Positions 37,261-49,575 are shown, counted from the first letter of the stretch. The stretch is DNA of 64,000 nt from Pseudomonadota bacterium (GCA_021847015.1 JAJZVW010000014.1:1-64000); one strand, 5' to 3'. Notes: generated by a model from the letters alone, not told the origin. Numbers and translations are program-made.

Positions 37261-37491
37261 ATGGCCGAACGCCAGACCATCGACGCCCGCGGCGCCTTTT
37301 GCCCCGGCCCCCTGATGGAACTCATCGCCGCCCTGAAGCTCGCCCAGATCGGCGACGAGATCGAGGTGCTGTCGTCCGATAAAGGTTCCGTCAACGACAT
37401 TCCGGCCTGGGTGACCAAGGTCGGCCACGCGAATGTCGGCACGACCGAGAAGGACGGCTATTGGAGCGTGGTCGTCAAGAAGGCGAAGTAG
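37261..37491 (+). CDS. TusA-family sulfurtransferase
   Basis: A 76-residue protein with the TusA signature TIDARGAFCPGPLMELIAAL: the persulfide-carrying Cys is in FCPGP. The rest is IGDEIEVLSSDKGSVNDIPAWVTKVGH. It transfers sulfane sulfur between DsrE-like and other partners. AGAAGGAAAA lies upstream of the ATG. Followed at 37504-37523 by a strong GC hairpin (GGGGGCCC-GGAC-GGGCCCCC) without a T run, which may stabilise or tune the mRNA before the SQR-like gene. Confidence 0.92.
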   Translation: MAERQTIDARGAFCPGPLMELIAALKLAQIGDEIEVLSSDKGSVNDIPAWVTKVGHANVGTTEKDGYWSVVVKKAK

Positions 37492-37576
37492 CGCCGGGCC
37501 GCCGGGGGCCCGGACGGGCCCCCGATGGCCGCGCCGGATGGCCAACAGGAATTCCAAACGTGAGGGAGGGTTTGTA

Positions 37577-38716
37577 ATGTCCAAGACGATACTGATCGTT
37601 GGTGGCGGCCTTGCCGGCACCATCGTCGCCAATGGCCTCTGCCGTCAGCTCGGGTCCGAGCTGCGCACCGGTGCGGTCAACATCACGATGCTCGGGACGA
37701 CCGAAACCCACATGTACCAGCCGGGCCTGCTGTACGTCCCGTTCGGCAAGATCCGCGAGGCCGAGCTGTTCCGCGAGCAGCGCAAGGTGCTCGACCGCCG
37801 CGTCAACTTTTTCGTCGATCCCGCCAAGCACATCGACGTCGAAAAGAATCAGGTCGCGACCGAGCACGGCCGCACCATCAAGTACGATTATCTGGTGCTG
37901 GCGACCGGCTCGCGCATCATGCCGCAGAACATCCCCGGCATGAAGGAGGCGGGCCACTGGTTCTATGACCTGGACGGCGCCCGCAAGCTGCGCGACGCCA
38001 TCAGCAACTTCCAGGGCGGCAAGATCATCGTCAACGTCAACGCCCCCCACAAGTGCCCGGTGGCTCCGCTGGAAGTCACCTTGATGATGCACGAATACCT
38101 CAAGGCCCACGGCCTGTGGGAAAAGAGCGAGATCACCTATACCTACCCGATCGGCCGCCTGCACGCCCTGGAGCCGGTGGCGCACTGGGCCAAGCCGGAA
38201 TTCGACCGTATCGGCATCAAGTACGAGACCTTCTTCAACACGGAATCGGTCGATCCCGAGAAAAAGACCATCAAGTCGATGGAAGGCGTCGAGCTGCCCT
38301 TCGACCTGCTCATCACCATCCCGCCGCATGCCGGCGCCGAGGTGATCGACGCTTCGGGCCTGGGCAAGGGCGGCTGGGTGCCGACCAATCCCAAGACCCT
38401 GCACCGGGACGGTTCGACCAACGTGTTCGTCTGCGGCGACACCACCAACATCCCGATCTCGAAGGCCGGATCGACCGCCCATTTCGAGGCCGACGTGCTG
38501 ATCGACAACCTGGTGTCGCTGGTCACCGAGGGCCGTTTCGCCCGCGACTACGACGGCAAGGTGTTCTGCTTCATCGAGACCGGCCTCAACTCGGGGACCT
38601 ACGTGTGGTTCAACTACACCACCCCGCCCAATCCCGGCCCGCCGTCGCAGATGATCCACTGGTTCAAGCTGGCCTACAACCGACTCTACTGGTTGTCCGC
38701 GCGCGGCCTGCTGTAA
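37577..38716 (+). CDS. sulfide:quinone oxidoreductase-like flavoprotein
   Basis: A 379-residue FAD enzyme of the SQR/FCC-B family. ATG 37577 with GGGAGGG upstream. FAD motif ILIVGGGLAGTIVANGL (5-21), YDYLVLATGSRI, the conserved Cys in VNAPHKCPVAPLEV (about 160), a C-terminal FAD motif NVFVCGDTTNIPISKAGSTAHF with another Cys, and a third in GKVFCFIETG. The C-terminus (MIHWFKLAYNRLYWLSARGLL) is amphipathic and probably binds the membrane. It would oxidise sulfide to sulfane sulfur with quinone; the TusA and DsrE neighbours could receive the product. The exact SQR type is not resolved. Confidence 0.88.
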   Translation: MSKTILIVGGGLAGTIVANGLCRQLGSELRTGAVNITMLGTTETHMYQPGLLYVPFGKIREAELFREQRKVLDRRVNFFVDPAKHIDVEKNQVATEHGRTIKYDYLVLATGSRIMPQNIPGMKEAGHWFYDLDGARKLRDAISNFQGGKIIVNVNAPHKCPVAPLEVTLMMHEYLKAHGLWEKSEITYTYPIGRLHALEPVAHWAKPEFDRIGIKYETFFNTESVDPEKKTIKSMEGVELPFDLLITIPPHAGAEVIDASGLGKGGWVPTNPKTLHRDGSTNVFVCGDTTNIPISKAGSTAHFEADVLIDNLVSLVTEGRFARDYDGKVFCFIETGLNSGTYVWFNYTTPPNPGPPSQMIHWFKLAYNRLYWLSARGLL

Positions 38717-38729
38717 GGGGGAGGCGTTC

Positions 38730-39266
38730 ATGACCGAGATTCCTCGCCTCAACGTCGACGAACTCGCCCGCCTGGGCGAGGGCGCGACGCAAGCCATGAC
38801 CGATTCCATGATCGAGCGCCTCGCCAGCACCGCCGGCAACGCGCTTGAGATCGTGGACAAGCTCAACGAGCCGGACGTCCGGGAGGCGCTGTCCACCCTG
38901 CTCGGCGCGCTGGGCAACATGCAGCGCACCGGCGTGCTCCAGACGCTGATCGACGCCATCTACATGATCCACGCGGCCCGCTCGGCCGCCACGGATTCCA
39001 TGGTGGACCGGGTGTTCAGCTTCATCGAGCACATGGCCAACAACCTCGGCACCGAGGACCTGGCCACCCTGGCCCACGAGGCCAAGGGCGCCATGACCGA
39101 CGCCGTGGACCAATGCGGCATCCCCGGAGCCAGCGGTGGGCTTTTCGGCACGCTGCGCATGCTGTCGAAGCCGGAGACGCAGGAAGCCATGCGCTTCATG
39201 CTTGCCTTCTCCTGCTCGCTCCGCAAGCGCGTCGTGGTGCTGGGCAAGGGCGCTCACTCCGGCTGA
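38730..39266 (+). CDS. DUF1641 family protein
   Basis: A 178-residue helical protein, 13 bases after the SQR-like gene with AAGGGGGAGG before the ATG. The stretch LNEPDVREALSTLLGALGNM followed by GVLQTLIDAIYMI is typical of DUF1641, which is often encoded beside SQR-like or formate-dehydrogenase-like oxidoreductases. Late region: GGLFGTLRMLSKPETQEAMR and FMLAFSCSLRKR. Function unknown; probably a membrane-peripheral partner of the flavoprotein. Last gene of the cassette; a terminator follows. Confidence 0.85.
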   Translation: MTEIPRLNVDELARLGEGATQAMTDSMIERLASTAGNALEIVDKLNEPDVREALSTLLGALGNMQRTGVLQTLIDAIYMIHAARSAATDSMVDRVFSFIEHMANNLGTEDLATLAHEAKGAMTDAVDQCGIPGASGGLFGTLRMLSKPETQEAMRFMLAFSCSLRKRVVVLGKGAHSG

Positions 39267-39295
39267 ACGGAGCGCGTCCGGAAGCGATCCTCATG

Positions 39296-39327
39296 GGGCG
39301 GGCCGGCGACGGCCCGCCCATTTTCTT
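39296..39327 (+). terminator. intrinsic terminator of the sulfur cassette
   Basis: GGGCGGGCC at 39296-39304 pairs perfectly with GGCCCGCCC at 39311-39319 around a 6-base loop, followed by ATTTTCTT. It lies 30 bases after the DUF1641 stop. Confidence 0.85.
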
Positions 39328-39378
39328 GATATTTCCGTTGCCATTCGTGGCAAAGGGGCGTGAAAGGTTCCTGCGCGC

Positions 39379-39516
39379 CGGTTCTCATTATGCATTTTTC
39401 GCTGTCATCCCGAGCCGACGGCGAGGGATCTTTCCGGCACTTTCGCGTGAAAGATCCCTCAGTCGCTCCGCTCCCTCGGGATGACAACATGCCCTGATGC
39501 CGCATAATGAGAACCG
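39379..39516. repeat. 138-bp palindromic element, TIR type A (copy 1)
   Basis: Perfect 15-base inverted ends CGGTTCTCATTATGC (39379-39393) and GCATAATGAGAACCG (39502-39516) enclose a core hairpin built from GTCATCCCGAGCCGA..GGCGAGGGATCTTTC and GAAAGATCCCTC..CCCTCGGGATGAC. Copy 2 at 57716-57852 is almost identical. Another partial core (GATCCCTCCACTCGC.. TCGGGATGACAT) follows directly to about 39566. The remaining sequence to tpiA holds no gene. Confidence 0.85.
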
Positions 39517-39659
39517 CTGATGAATGATCCCTCCACTCGCTCACGCTCGGTCGGGATGACATTATGAGCGAGGGCGCATAACGACAACCGCAGCCCCGCT
39601 CGCCCTGGCTCGGCCGGGATGGTATGAACAGAACACTTCGGACAGACGGGAGGAAAATG

Positions 39660-40421
39660 ATGAGCACGAGACGGCCGCTGATCGCCGGCAATTGGAAGAT
39701 GAACGGGCTGCGGGCCGACGGCCTGGCGCTGGCGGAGGGCGTGGTGGCGCGGCGCAAGGCCGAGCGGGGCATTCCCTGCGACGTGCTGGTGTGCCCCCCG
39801 TTCACCCTGATCGCCGACGTGGCCCGGATCGCAGCCGGCTCGGACGTGGCGGTGGGCGGCCAGGACTGCCACGCCAAGGTGTCGGGGGCCCATACCGGCG
39901 ACACCGCCGCCGCCATGCTCAAGGACGCGGGATGCGGCTATGCGATCGTCGGCCATTCGGAACGCCGCGCCGACCACGGCGAGACCGACGCGGTGGTCAA
40001 GGCCAAGGCCGCAGCGGCCCATCAGGCCGGGCTGGTGGCGATCGTCTGCGTCGGCGAGACGCTGGCCCAGCGCGACGCCGGTCAGACCATGGACGTCAAC
40101 CGCACCCAGTTGCGGGGCTCGCTGCCGGACGGCGCCAACGCCGCCAACACCGTCATCGCCTACGAGCCGGTGTGGGCGATCGGCACCGGGCGCGTGGCCA
40201 CGCCGGAACAGGCCCAGGAGGTTCACGCCGTCATCCGCGCCGAGCTGGCGGCCCGGCTGGGGGCGGCGGAGGCGGACGCCATGCGCATCCTCTATGGCGG
40301 CTCGATGAAGCCGGACAACGCCAAGGCGCTGCTGGCGCTGCCCGACGTGGACGGCGGCCTGATCGGCGGCGCCTCGCTGAAGGCCGAGGATTTCTGGGCC
40401 ATCGCCAAAGCCTGCGGCTGA
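39660..40421 (+). CDS. tpiA: triosephosphate isomerase
   Basis: A 253-residue TIM barrel interconverting DHAP and glyceraldehyde-3-phosphate. ATG 39660 ([17 protein letters not shown]) with GGGAGGA upstream; ATG 39657 directly precedes it. Catalytic Lys in GNWKMN, His in [15 protein letters not shown], Glu in [13 protein letters not shown], phosphate loop in [11 protein letters not shown] and GGLIGGASL. First gene of the backbone run tpiA-secG-pyrG-kdsA-eno. Confidence 0.98.
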   Translation: MSTRRPLIAGNWKMNGLRADGLALAEGVVARRKAERGIPCDVLVCPPFTLIADVARIAAGSDVAVGGQDCHAKVSGAHTGDTAAAMLKDAGCGYAIVGHSERRADHGETDAVVKAKAAAAHQAGLVAIVCVGETLAQRDAGQTMDVNRTQLRGSLPDGANAANTVIAYEPVWAIGTGRVATPEQAQEVHAVIRAELAARLGAAEADAMRILYGGSMKPDNAKALLALPDVDGGLIGGASLKAEDFWAIAKACG

Positions 40422-40665
40422 CGTCCGGGCGGTGCCGCCGTCGAGGGGTCTTTGCCGCGGATGCCGCGGAAAGATCCCTCGGCCCGGCCCGGGAAGACGC
40501 GAAAAATGCCGGGCGCCGTCGACAAGGACGGGGGCGGATGCCAAGCCCAACACTTTGTGCTAGCCATCGGCGGCGCAGGGGACTAAAAAGCGGTCGAACG
40601 CAGTCCGACGTCCCGGAACTCCCGCCAGGGAGACCATCCCGGGGGCCAAATTTTCGGTGTCGCCC

Positions 40666-41013
40666 ATGGATTTGTTTCCGATCATCCTGGTGATCCATCT
40701 CCTGCTCGCCGTCGCTCTGGTCGGCGTGGTGCTGCTGCAACGTTCCGAAGGCGGCGCCCTCGGGATCGGCGGCGGCGGCGGCAACGTGCTGAGCGGGCGC
40801 GCCGCGGGCAACCTTTTGACCCGGACCACGGGCATCCTGGCCGGGGCGTTTTTCGTGACCAGCCTTGGGCTGGCCATGATCGCCAATTCGCGGAACAGCG
40901 GCAGTTCGGTCTTCGACCACATGCCGGTCCCGGCGCCGACCGCGCCCGCGCCCGCGGGGCAGCCCGCGCCGCCGGCGGCGCCGGCCGGGCCGAGCGCGCC
41001 GCTCGCGCACTAA
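40666..41013 (+). CDS. secG: protein translocase subunit SecG
   Basis: A 115-residue inner-membrane protein of the SecYEG channel. Two helices: DLFPIILVIHLLLAVALVGVVLLQ (1-24) and TGILAGAFFVTSLGLAMIAN (55-75), with the conserved cytoplasmic loop RSEGGALGIGGG between them. The C-terminal 40 residues are Pro/Ala-rich, common in alphaproteobacteria. ATG 40666 is taken as start; GTG 40657 (VSPM) is possible and closer to a GGGGG. The 244 bases before it hold a degenerate repeat (GGGGTCTTTGCCGC.. GAAAGATCCCTCGG). Confidence 0.92.
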   Translation: MDLFPIILVIHLLLAVALVGVVLLQRSEGGALGIGGGGGNVLSGRAAGNLLTRTTGILAGAFFVTSLGLAMIANSRNSGSSVFDHMPVPAPTAPAPAGQPAPPAAPAGPSAPLAH

Positions 41014-42729
<1,716 letters not shown>

Positions 42730-42736
42730 GACGGGG

Positions 42737-43582
42737 ATGCCGACTCCGCATCACGTCGCCGTCGGGCCGCTCACCCTGGGCAACGACCTGCCGCTGGCGC
42801 TCATCGCCGGGCCCTGCCAGATGGAGAGCCGGGACCATGCCCTGGAATGCGCCGCCGCGCTGAAGGAGATGGCGGCCCATGCCGGGCTGCCGCTGATCTT
42901 CAAGGCCTCCTTCGACAAGGCCAACCGCACCAGCCTGGGCGGAAAGCGGGGCGTGGGCATGGCGGCGGCGCTGCCGGTGTTCGCCGAAATCCGCGAGCGG
43001 CTGGGCATCCCCGTGCTGACCGACATTCACGGCGAAGACCAGTGCGCCCCGGTGGCCGAGGCGGTGGACGTCCTCCAGATCCCCGCCTTCCTGTGCCGCC
43101 AGACGGATTTGTTGCTGGCGGCGGGACGCACCGGGGCGGCGATCAACGTCAAGAAGGGCCAGTTCCTGGCCCCGTGGGACATGGCCAACGTCGCCGCCAA
43201 GGTGGAAAGCACCGGCAACAGCCGCATCCTGCTGACCGAACGCGGCGTGTCGTTCGGCTACAACGCGCTGGTGGCGGACATGCGCGCGCTGCCCATCATG
43301 GCGCGCACCGGCTGGCCGGTGGTGATGGACGCCACCCACGCGGTCCAGGCGCCGGGCGGGCAGGGGGGCTCGTCGGGGGGCGACCGCCGCTTCGCCCCGG
43401 TGCTGGCCCGCGCCGCCGTCGCCGTGGGCGTGGCCGGGGTGTTCATCGAGACCCATCCCGACCCCGATCGTGCGCCGTCGGACGGCCCCAACATGATCGC
43501 GCTTGGCGACATGCCCGCCCTGATGGCGGTCCTGGCGAGCCTGGACCGGATCGCCAAGGGCAATCCCGTTTTGATCGACTGA
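42737..43582 (+). CDS. kdsA: KDO-8-phosphate synthase
   Basis: A 281-residue aldolase joining PEP and arabinose-5-phosphate, the first committed step of KDO for lipopolysaccharide. ATG 42737 follows GGGG 7 bases after pyrG. Motifs: LIAGPCQMESRDHAL, IFKASFDKANRTSLGGKRG, VLTDIHGEDQCAPVAE, IPAFLCRQTDLL, INVKKGQFLAPWDM, MDATHAVQAPG and GVFIETHPDPDRAPSDGPN. Cys in AGPCQME suggests the metal-dependent or -independent class question; not decided here. Confidence 0.97.
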   Translation: MPTPHHVAVGPLTLGNDLPLALIAGPCQMESRDHALECAAALKEMAAHAGLPLIFKASFDKANRTSLGGKRGVGMAAALPVFAEIRERLGIPVLTDIHGEDQCAPVAEAVDVLQIPAFLCRQTDLLLAAGRTGAAINVKKGQFLAPWDMANVAAKVESTGNSRILLTERGVSFGYNALVADMRALPIMARTGWPVVMDATHAVQAPGGQGGSSGGDRRFAPVLARAAVAVGVAGVFIETHPDPDRAPSDGPNMIALGDMPALMAVLASLDRIAKGNPVLID

Positions 43583-44896
<1,314 letters not shown>

Positions 44897-44927
44897 CCGC
44901 CCATGCGGGGGAGGCCAGGCCTCCCCC

Positions 44928-45085
44928 CAGGGCTGTTCAGTGCTCGGCTCGTGACGTGCCCCTCATTGTCATTCCGAGCCGAAGGCGGGGAATCTTTCAG
45001 GCACTGTCGCGTGAACGATCCCTCCGCTCGCTGGCGCTCGGTCGGGATGACATCGGCGGGTGAAAACGAGCACTGAACAGCCCTG
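44928..45085. repeat. 158-bp palindromic element, TIR type B (intact copy)
   Basis: Perfect 19-base inverted ends CAGGGCTGTTCAGTGCTCG (44928-44946) and CGAGCACTGAACAGCCCTG (45067-45085). Core: GTCATTCCGAGCCGAAGGCG..GAATCTTTCAGGCAC.. GTGAACGATCCCTC.. GCTCGGTCGGGATGACATC. The core words are those of the type A elements although the ends differ. A degenerate relative lies at 5965-6103. The remaining bases between eno and ftsB carry only the ftsB promoter. Confidence 0.88.
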
Positions 45086-45221
45086 GCCCTCCCCCGGTGT
45101 CCGGCAACGGCGCCGGTTCCGCGCCGATCAATATGTTGCGGCCTGTCTTGTCTTGTGTCGCCATCCGTTGTGTTTGTGAGAAAACGCAAAGAAAGACGGC
45201 GGTGCGAATGGCCAATACTTG

Positions 45222-45250
45222 TTGACGACAAAAATACGCTTGTGATTACA
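45222..45250 (+). promoter_or_regulatory. candidate ftsB promoter
   Basis: TTGACG at 45222-45227, then a 16- or 17-base spacer and GATTAC/ATTACA at 45244-45250, only 8 bases before the ATG of ftsB. The region is unusually AT-rich (GACAAAAATACGC). If right, the ftsB mRNA would be nearly leaderless. Confidence 0.45.
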
Positions 45251-45257
45251 TGGCGGA

Positions 45258-45569
45258 ATGCTCATGGATTTCCGCCATCGCTTACGCCATGTGGTGGGCC
45301 CCCTGATCGGGCTCAGCGCCGTGGTGTATTTCGTTTATCATACCCTGGAAGGCGATCGCGGCGTGCTGGCGTGGATGCGCCTGCGCGGCCAGATCGCCCA
45401 GGCCGAGGCCAAGCTCGCCACGGTCTCCGCCGAACGGCAGCAATTGGAACACAAGGTGCTCCTGCTCCGCCCCGACCATCTCGATCCCGATATGCTCGAA
45501 GAGCGGGCGCGGATCATGCTCGACATGGGGCATGACGACGAGGTGGTGGTGTTCGACCGCAAGAAATAG
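45258..45569 (+). CDS. ftsB: septum formation initiator family protein (FtsB/DivIC)
   Basis: A 103-residue bitopic membrane protein. One helix at about 12-30 (VVGPLIGLSAVVYFVYHTL) followed by a short Gly/Trp stretch and a coiled coil (RGQIAQAEAKLATVSAERQQLEHKVLLL) that ends in HLDPDMLEERARIMLDMGHDDEVVVF, the family's typical C-terminal motif. It would join FtsL and FtsQ in the divisome. Its place between eno and the pdh genes is the standard alphaproteobacterial location. Confidence 0.92.
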   Translation: MLMDFRHRLRHVVGPLIGLSAVVYFVYHTLEGDRGVLAWMRLRGQIAQAEAKLATVSAERQQLEHKVLLLRPDHLDPDMLEERARIMLDMGHDDEVVVFDRKK

Positions 45570-45723
45570 TCCCGGTAATCATCCCGCCTGTCCCCACCCA
45601 TTCCCACTGGCCAATCCCCGTCCCACCTCCGACATACGGTTCAGCCATTCCCGGTCTATGTCCTTGGCGGGGTGGACGGCGTTCGTCGGCGGGGTCATGA
45701 TCCGCGCCACGGCACCGATGCGA

Positions 45724-45742
45724 TTAACCGATATTCGGTTAA
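45724..45742. promoter_or_regulatory. perfect palindrome upstream of pdhA, probable operator
   Basis: TTAACCGA-TAT-TCGGTTAA, a perfect 8-base-arm dyad 112 bases before the pdhA start, in an AT-rich region. A second dyad CAAGGA-CGAGT-TCCTTG (45775-45791) follows. The size and symmetry suit a dimeric repressor controlling the pyruvate dehydrogenase operon; no T run follows, so it is not a terminator. The regulator is unknown. Nothing else is seen in 45570-45853. Confidence 0.6.
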
Positions 45743-45853
45743 CTGTCATTATTGCGTTGCAAAACAGGGATTTCCAAGGACGAGTTCCTTGAAAATTAGG
45801 GTAGTTGGGGTTACCCATTCGTGGTGCCACAAGCCAAGCCCCCGGGAGGAAGT

Positions 45854-46855
45854 ATGGCGACGACGAAGAGGAAGGCCAGGCAATCCGCCGAGCCCGGCGC
45901 GGCCGAGCTGATCGGCTATTATCGGGAGATGCTGCTGGTCCGCCGGTTCGAGGAAAAGGCCGGGCAGCTCTACGGCATGGGCCTCATCTCCGGCTTCTGC
46001 CATCTCTACATCGGGCAGGAAGCGGTCGTGGTGGGCATGAACGCCGCCGGCGACAAGCGGGATTCGACCGTCACCAGCTACCGCGACCACGGCCACATGC
46101 TGGTTTGCGGCATGGACCCCAAGGGGGTGATGGCCGAACTCACCGGCCGGTCGGGCGGCTATTCGCACGGCAAGGGCGGGTCCATGCACATGTTCAGCCA
46201 CGAGAAGAAATTCTACGGCGGCCACGGCATCGTCGGCGCCCAGGTGCCGATCGGCACCGGCCTGGCCTTCGCCCACAAGTACCGGGGCGACGGCGGCGTC
46301 TGCCATTGCTACCTGGGCGACGGGGCGGTCAACCAGGGCCAGGTCTACGAGTCGTTCAACATGGCAGCCCTGTGGAAGCTGCCGGTGGTCTACGTCATCG
46401 AGAACAACAAGTACGCCATGGGCACCTCGGTGGAGCGCGCCGCCGCCGGCACCGAACTGTTCCGGCGCGGCGCCGCCTACGACATCCCCGGCGAGGCCGT
46501 GGACGGCATGGACGTGCTGGCGGTGCGCGAGGCGGGCCTGCGGGCGCTGGACTACGCGCGCTCGGGCCAGGGGCCGTACATCCTGGAGCTGAAGACCTAC
46601 CGCTATCGCGGCCACTCCATGTCGGACCCCGCCAAATACCGCACCAAGGAGGAAGTGAGCCGCATGCGCGAGCAACACGATCCCATCGACACGCTGAAGG
46701 CCAAGCTGGAGGCGCGCGGGCTGATCGACGAGGCCGGACTCAAGGAGATCGACCGCGAGGTCAAGGCCCTCGTCACCGAGGCGGCGGATTTCGCCCAGAG
46801 CAGCCCCGAGCCGGACCCGGCCGAGCTGTGGACCGACGTGCTGGTCGAGGCGTGA
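45854..46855 (+). CDS. pdhA: pyruvate dehydrogenase E1 component, alpha subunit
   Basis: A 333-residue ThDP-dependent subunit. ATG 45854 behind GGGAGGAAG. Motifs: [58 protein letters not shown], the ThDP fold [25 protein letters not shown], and [20 protein letters not shown] containing the phosphorylation-loop Ser of the mitochondrial homologue. It pairs with PdhB, encoded 13 bases downstream. Confidence 0.98.
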   Translation: MATTKRKARQSAEPGAAELIGYYREMLLVRRFEEKAGQLYGMGLISGFCHLYIGQEAVVVGMNAAGDKRDSTVTSYRDHGHMLVCGMDPKGVMAELTGRSGGYSHGKGGSMHMFSHEKKFYGGHGIVGAQVPIGTGLAFAHKYRGDGGVCHCYLGDGAVNQGQVYESFNMAALWKLPVVYVIENNKYAMGTSVERAAAGTELFRRGAAYDIPGEAVDGMDVLAVREAGLRALDYARSGQGPYILELKTYRYRGHSMSDPAKYRTKEEVSRMREQHDPIDTLKAKLEARGLIDEAGLKEIDREVKALVTEAADFAQSSPEPDPAELWTDVLVEA

Positions 46856-46868
46856 GGAGAGGATTCCG

Positions 46869-48251
46869 ATGGCCACCAACATCCTTATGCCGGCGCTGTC
46901 GCCGACCATGACCGAGGGCAAGCTGGCCCGCTGGCTCAAGAAGGAAGGCGATCCGGTGAAGTCCGGCGAGGTCCTCGCCGAGATCGAGACCGACAAGGCG
47001 ACCATGGAGATGGAAGCCGTGGACGAGGGGACGCTGGGCAAGATCCTGGTGGAGAGCGGCACCGAAGGCGTGCGCGTCAACACCCCCATCGCCATCCTGC
47101 TGGGCGAGGGCGAGACCGAGGCCGATCTGGGCGCCGTGGCGGCCCCGCCGGCCGCGGCCCCCGCACCGGCCGCGGCCGCCGTGCCGGTTGCGCAGGCCGT
47201 GGCCGCCGCTCCGGCCCCTTCCGCGCCGTCCGCCGGCCCGGCGCCGGAGGAAAGGGCTTACGGGAAGTTCGTGCGCGTGACCGTGCGCGAGGCCTTGCGC
47301 GACGCCATGGCCGAGGAGATGCGCCGCGATGCGGACGTGTTCGTGATCGGCGAGGAGGTCGCCCAGTACCAGGGCGCCTATAAGGTCTCCCAGGGCCTGC
47401 TCGAGGAGTTCGGCCCCAACCGGGTGATCGACACCCCCATCACCGAACTGGGCTTCGCCGGGCTGGGCGTGGGCGCGGCCTTCGCCGGCCTCAAGCCGGT
47501 GGTCGAGTTCATGACCATGAATTTCTCCATGCAGGCCATCGACCACGTCATCAATTCGGCGGCCAAGACGCTCTACATGTCCGGCGGCCAGCAGCCGTGC
47601 CCCATCGTCTTCCGCGGGCCCAACGGCGCGGCGGCGCGGGTCGCCGCCCAGCACAGCCAGGACTTCGCCTCGTGGTACGCCCATTGTCCCGGCCTCAAGG
47701 TGGTGGCGCCCTATTCGGCGGCCGACGCCAAGGGCCTGCTGAAGGCCGCCATCCGCGATCCCAACCCGGTGGTGGTGCTGGAGAACGAGCTGCTCTACGG
47801 ACACAGCTTCGACGTCCCCGACGATCCCGACTTCATCGTCCCCATCGGCCGGGCCAAGATCGAGCGTCCAGGCACCTCGGTCACCATCGTGGCCTATTCC
47901 CGCATGGTCCAGGTGGCGCTGGAGGCGGCGGAATTGCTCGCCAAGGAAGGGATCGAGGCCGAAATCGTCAACCTGCGTTCCCTGCGCCCGCTCGACATCG
48001 ATACCATCGTCGCCTCGGTGAAGAAGACCAACCGCGTCGTCAGCGTCGAGGAGGGCTGGGCCTATGCCGGCATCGGCGCCGAGATCGCGGCGGTGGTCAA
48101 CGAGCATGCGTTCGACTGGCTCGACGCGCCGGTGACGCGCGTGGCGGGGGCCGACGTGCCCATGCCCTACGCCGCCAATCTCGAACGCCTGGCCCTTCCG
48201 CAGCCCGACGGGGTCGCCGAAGCCGCCCGCTCGGTCTGCTATCGCAAATAG
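46869..48251 (+). CDS. pdhB: pyruvate dehydrogenase E1 beta subunit with N-terminal lipoyl domain
   Basis: A 460-residue subunit. Residues 1-78 are a lipoyl domain ([20 protein letters not shown], lipoylated Lys in [12 protein letters not shown]), joined by an Ala/Pro-rich linker (90-130) to the transketolase-like E1-beta domain (135-460): [75 protein letters not shown], and [18 protein letters not shown]. The extra lipoyl domain on E1-beta is a known alphaproteobacterial trait. Twelve bases separate it from pdhC. Confidence 0.98.
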   Translation: MATNILMPALSPTMTEGKLARWLKKEGDPVKSGEVLAEIETDKATMEMEAVDEGTLGKILVESGTEGVRVNTPIAILLGEGETEADLGAVAAPPAAAPAPAAAAVPVAQAVAAAPAPSAPSAGPAPEERAYGKFVRVTVREALRDAMAEEMRRDADVFVIGEEVAQYQGAYKVSQGLLEEFGPNRVIDTPITELGFAGLGVGAAFAGLKPVVEFMTMNFSMQAIDHVINSAAKTLYMSGGQQPCPIVFRGPNGAAARVAAQHSQDFASWYAHCPGLKVVAPYSAADAKGLLKAAIRDPNPVVVLENELLYGHSFDVPDDPDFIVPIGRAKIERPGTSVTIVAYSRMVQVALEAAELLAKEGIEAEIVNLRSLRPLDIDTIVASVKKTNRVVSVEEGWAYAGIGAEIAAVVNEHAFDWLDAPVTRVAGADVPMPYAANLERLALPQPDGVAEAARSVCYRK

Positions 48252-48262
48252 GGGGACCACCA

Positions 48263-49537
48263 ATGCCGATCCAGATCCTGATGCCAGCCCTGTCGCCGAC
48301 CATGAGCGAGGGGACCGTGGCCCGCTGGCTGAAGAAGGAGGGCGACGCGGTCAAGTCCGGCGACGTGCTGGCCGAGATCGAAACCGACAAGGCGACCATG
48401 GAGTTCGAGGCGGTCGACGAGGGCGTGCTGGGCAAGATCCTGGTGGCCGGCGGCACCTCCGGCGTCAAGGTCAACGAACCCATCGCGCTGCTGCTGGAAG
48501 AGGGCGAAGACCCCTCGGCGCTGGACAAGCCGGCCGCATCCAAGGCCGCGCCCGCCGCTCCCGTTGCGCCGGCGTCCGCTGCGCCCGCTCCCGCGGCTTT
48601 GGCTCCGGCGGTGGCCGCCGCTGCGCCGCCGGCCGCGGAGCGTGGCGGCCGGCGCGTGTTCGCCAGCCCCCTGGCCAAACGGATCGCCAAGGAGGCCGGG
48701 CTCGGGCTCGACGGCGTCAGCGGTACCGGCCCGCACGGGCGGATCGTCAAGGCCGACGTCGAGGCGGCCTTGCGGCCCGGCGCCGCTCCGGCGCGGGTGC
48801 CGTCCTTGGCGCCCGAGGCGATCGCCGTGCCCAAGGCTCCCGCTCCGTTCGAGCCGGCCTACGAGGAAATCCCCAATTCCTCCATGCGCAAGGTCATCGC
48901 CCGGCGCCTCACCGAGGCCAAGCAGAGCGTTCCCCATTTCTACCTGACCATCGACTGCGACGTGGACGCGCTGCTGGGGCTGCGCGCCGAGATGAACAAG
49001 CGCTCGGACGAATTCAAGCTGTCGGTCAACGACTTCGTCATCCGCGCCGTCGCCCTGGCGCTCAAGAAGGTGCCGGCCGCCAACGCCTCGTGGAGCGAGG
49101 AGGCCATCCACCGCTACACCGACATCGACATCTCGGTGGCGGTGGCCACGCCCAACGGTCTGATCACGCCGGTCGTCCGCCACGCCGACCGCAAGGGCCT
49201 GGGCGCCATCTCCACCGAGATGAAGGCGCTGGCAATCAAAGCGCGGGACGGCAAGCTGATGCCCGACGACTACCAGGGCGGCGGCTTCACCATCTCGAAC
49301 CTCGGCATGTACGGCATCCGCGAGTTCGCGGCCATCATCAACCCCCCGCAGGGCTGCATCCTGGCGGTGGGCGCCGCCGAACAGCGGCCGGTGGTGCGCG
49401 ACGGCGCGCTGGCGGTGGCGAGCGTGATGACCTGCACCCTGTCGGTGGACCATCGCGTCGTCGACGGCGCGGTCGGCGCGGAATTCCTCGCCGCCTTCAA
49501 GAAGCTGGTCGAAGACCCGCTGATGATGCTGCTCTGA
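48263..49537 (+). CDS. pdhC: dihydrolipoamide acetyltransferase (PDH E2)
   Basis: A 424-residue core subunit. ATG 48263 behind GGGGGACCACC. One lipoyl domain (1-78; Lys in [12 protein letters not shown]), Ala/Pro linker, peripheral-subunit-binding domain (about 130-165: FASPLAKRIAKEAGLGLDGV.. GTGPHGRIVKADVEA), and the catalytic domain (about 200-424) with RKVIARRLTEAKQSVPHFYL, GGGFTISNLGMYGIREFAAI and the active-site His/Asp in LSVDHRVVDGAVGAEF. Its lipoyl domain is very similar to that of PdhB, pointing to past duplication. Confidence 0.98.
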   Translation: MPIQILMPALSPTMSEGTVARWLKKEGDAVKSGDVLAEIETDKATMEFEAVDEGVLGKILVAGGTSGVKVNEPIALLLEEGEDPSALDKPAASKAAPAAPVAPASAAPAPAALAPAVAAAAPPAAERGGRRVFASPLAKRIAKEAGLGLDGVSGTGPHGRIVKADVEAALRPGAAPARVPSLAPEAIAVPKAPAPFEPAYEEIPNSSMRKVIARRLTEAKQSVPHFYLTIDCDVDALLGLRAEMNKRSDEFKLSVNDFVIRAVALALKKVPAANASWSEEAIHRYTDIDISVAVATPNGLITPVVRHADRKGLGAISTEMKALAIKARDGKLMPDDYQGGGFTISNLGMYGIREFAAIINPPQGCILAVGAAEQRPVVRDGALAVASVMTCTLSVDHRVVDGAVGAEFLAAFKKLVEDPLMMLL

Positions 49538-49575
49538 ATTCGAAGCGGGGCGGCTTCCGCCCGCAGGGGGACTCG

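Noticed and set aside
37504-37523. GC-rich perfect hairpin between tusA and the SQR-like gene as a terminator
   Set aside because: No T run follows and the next gene has no evident promoter of its own; an mRNA stability or processing element is more likely.
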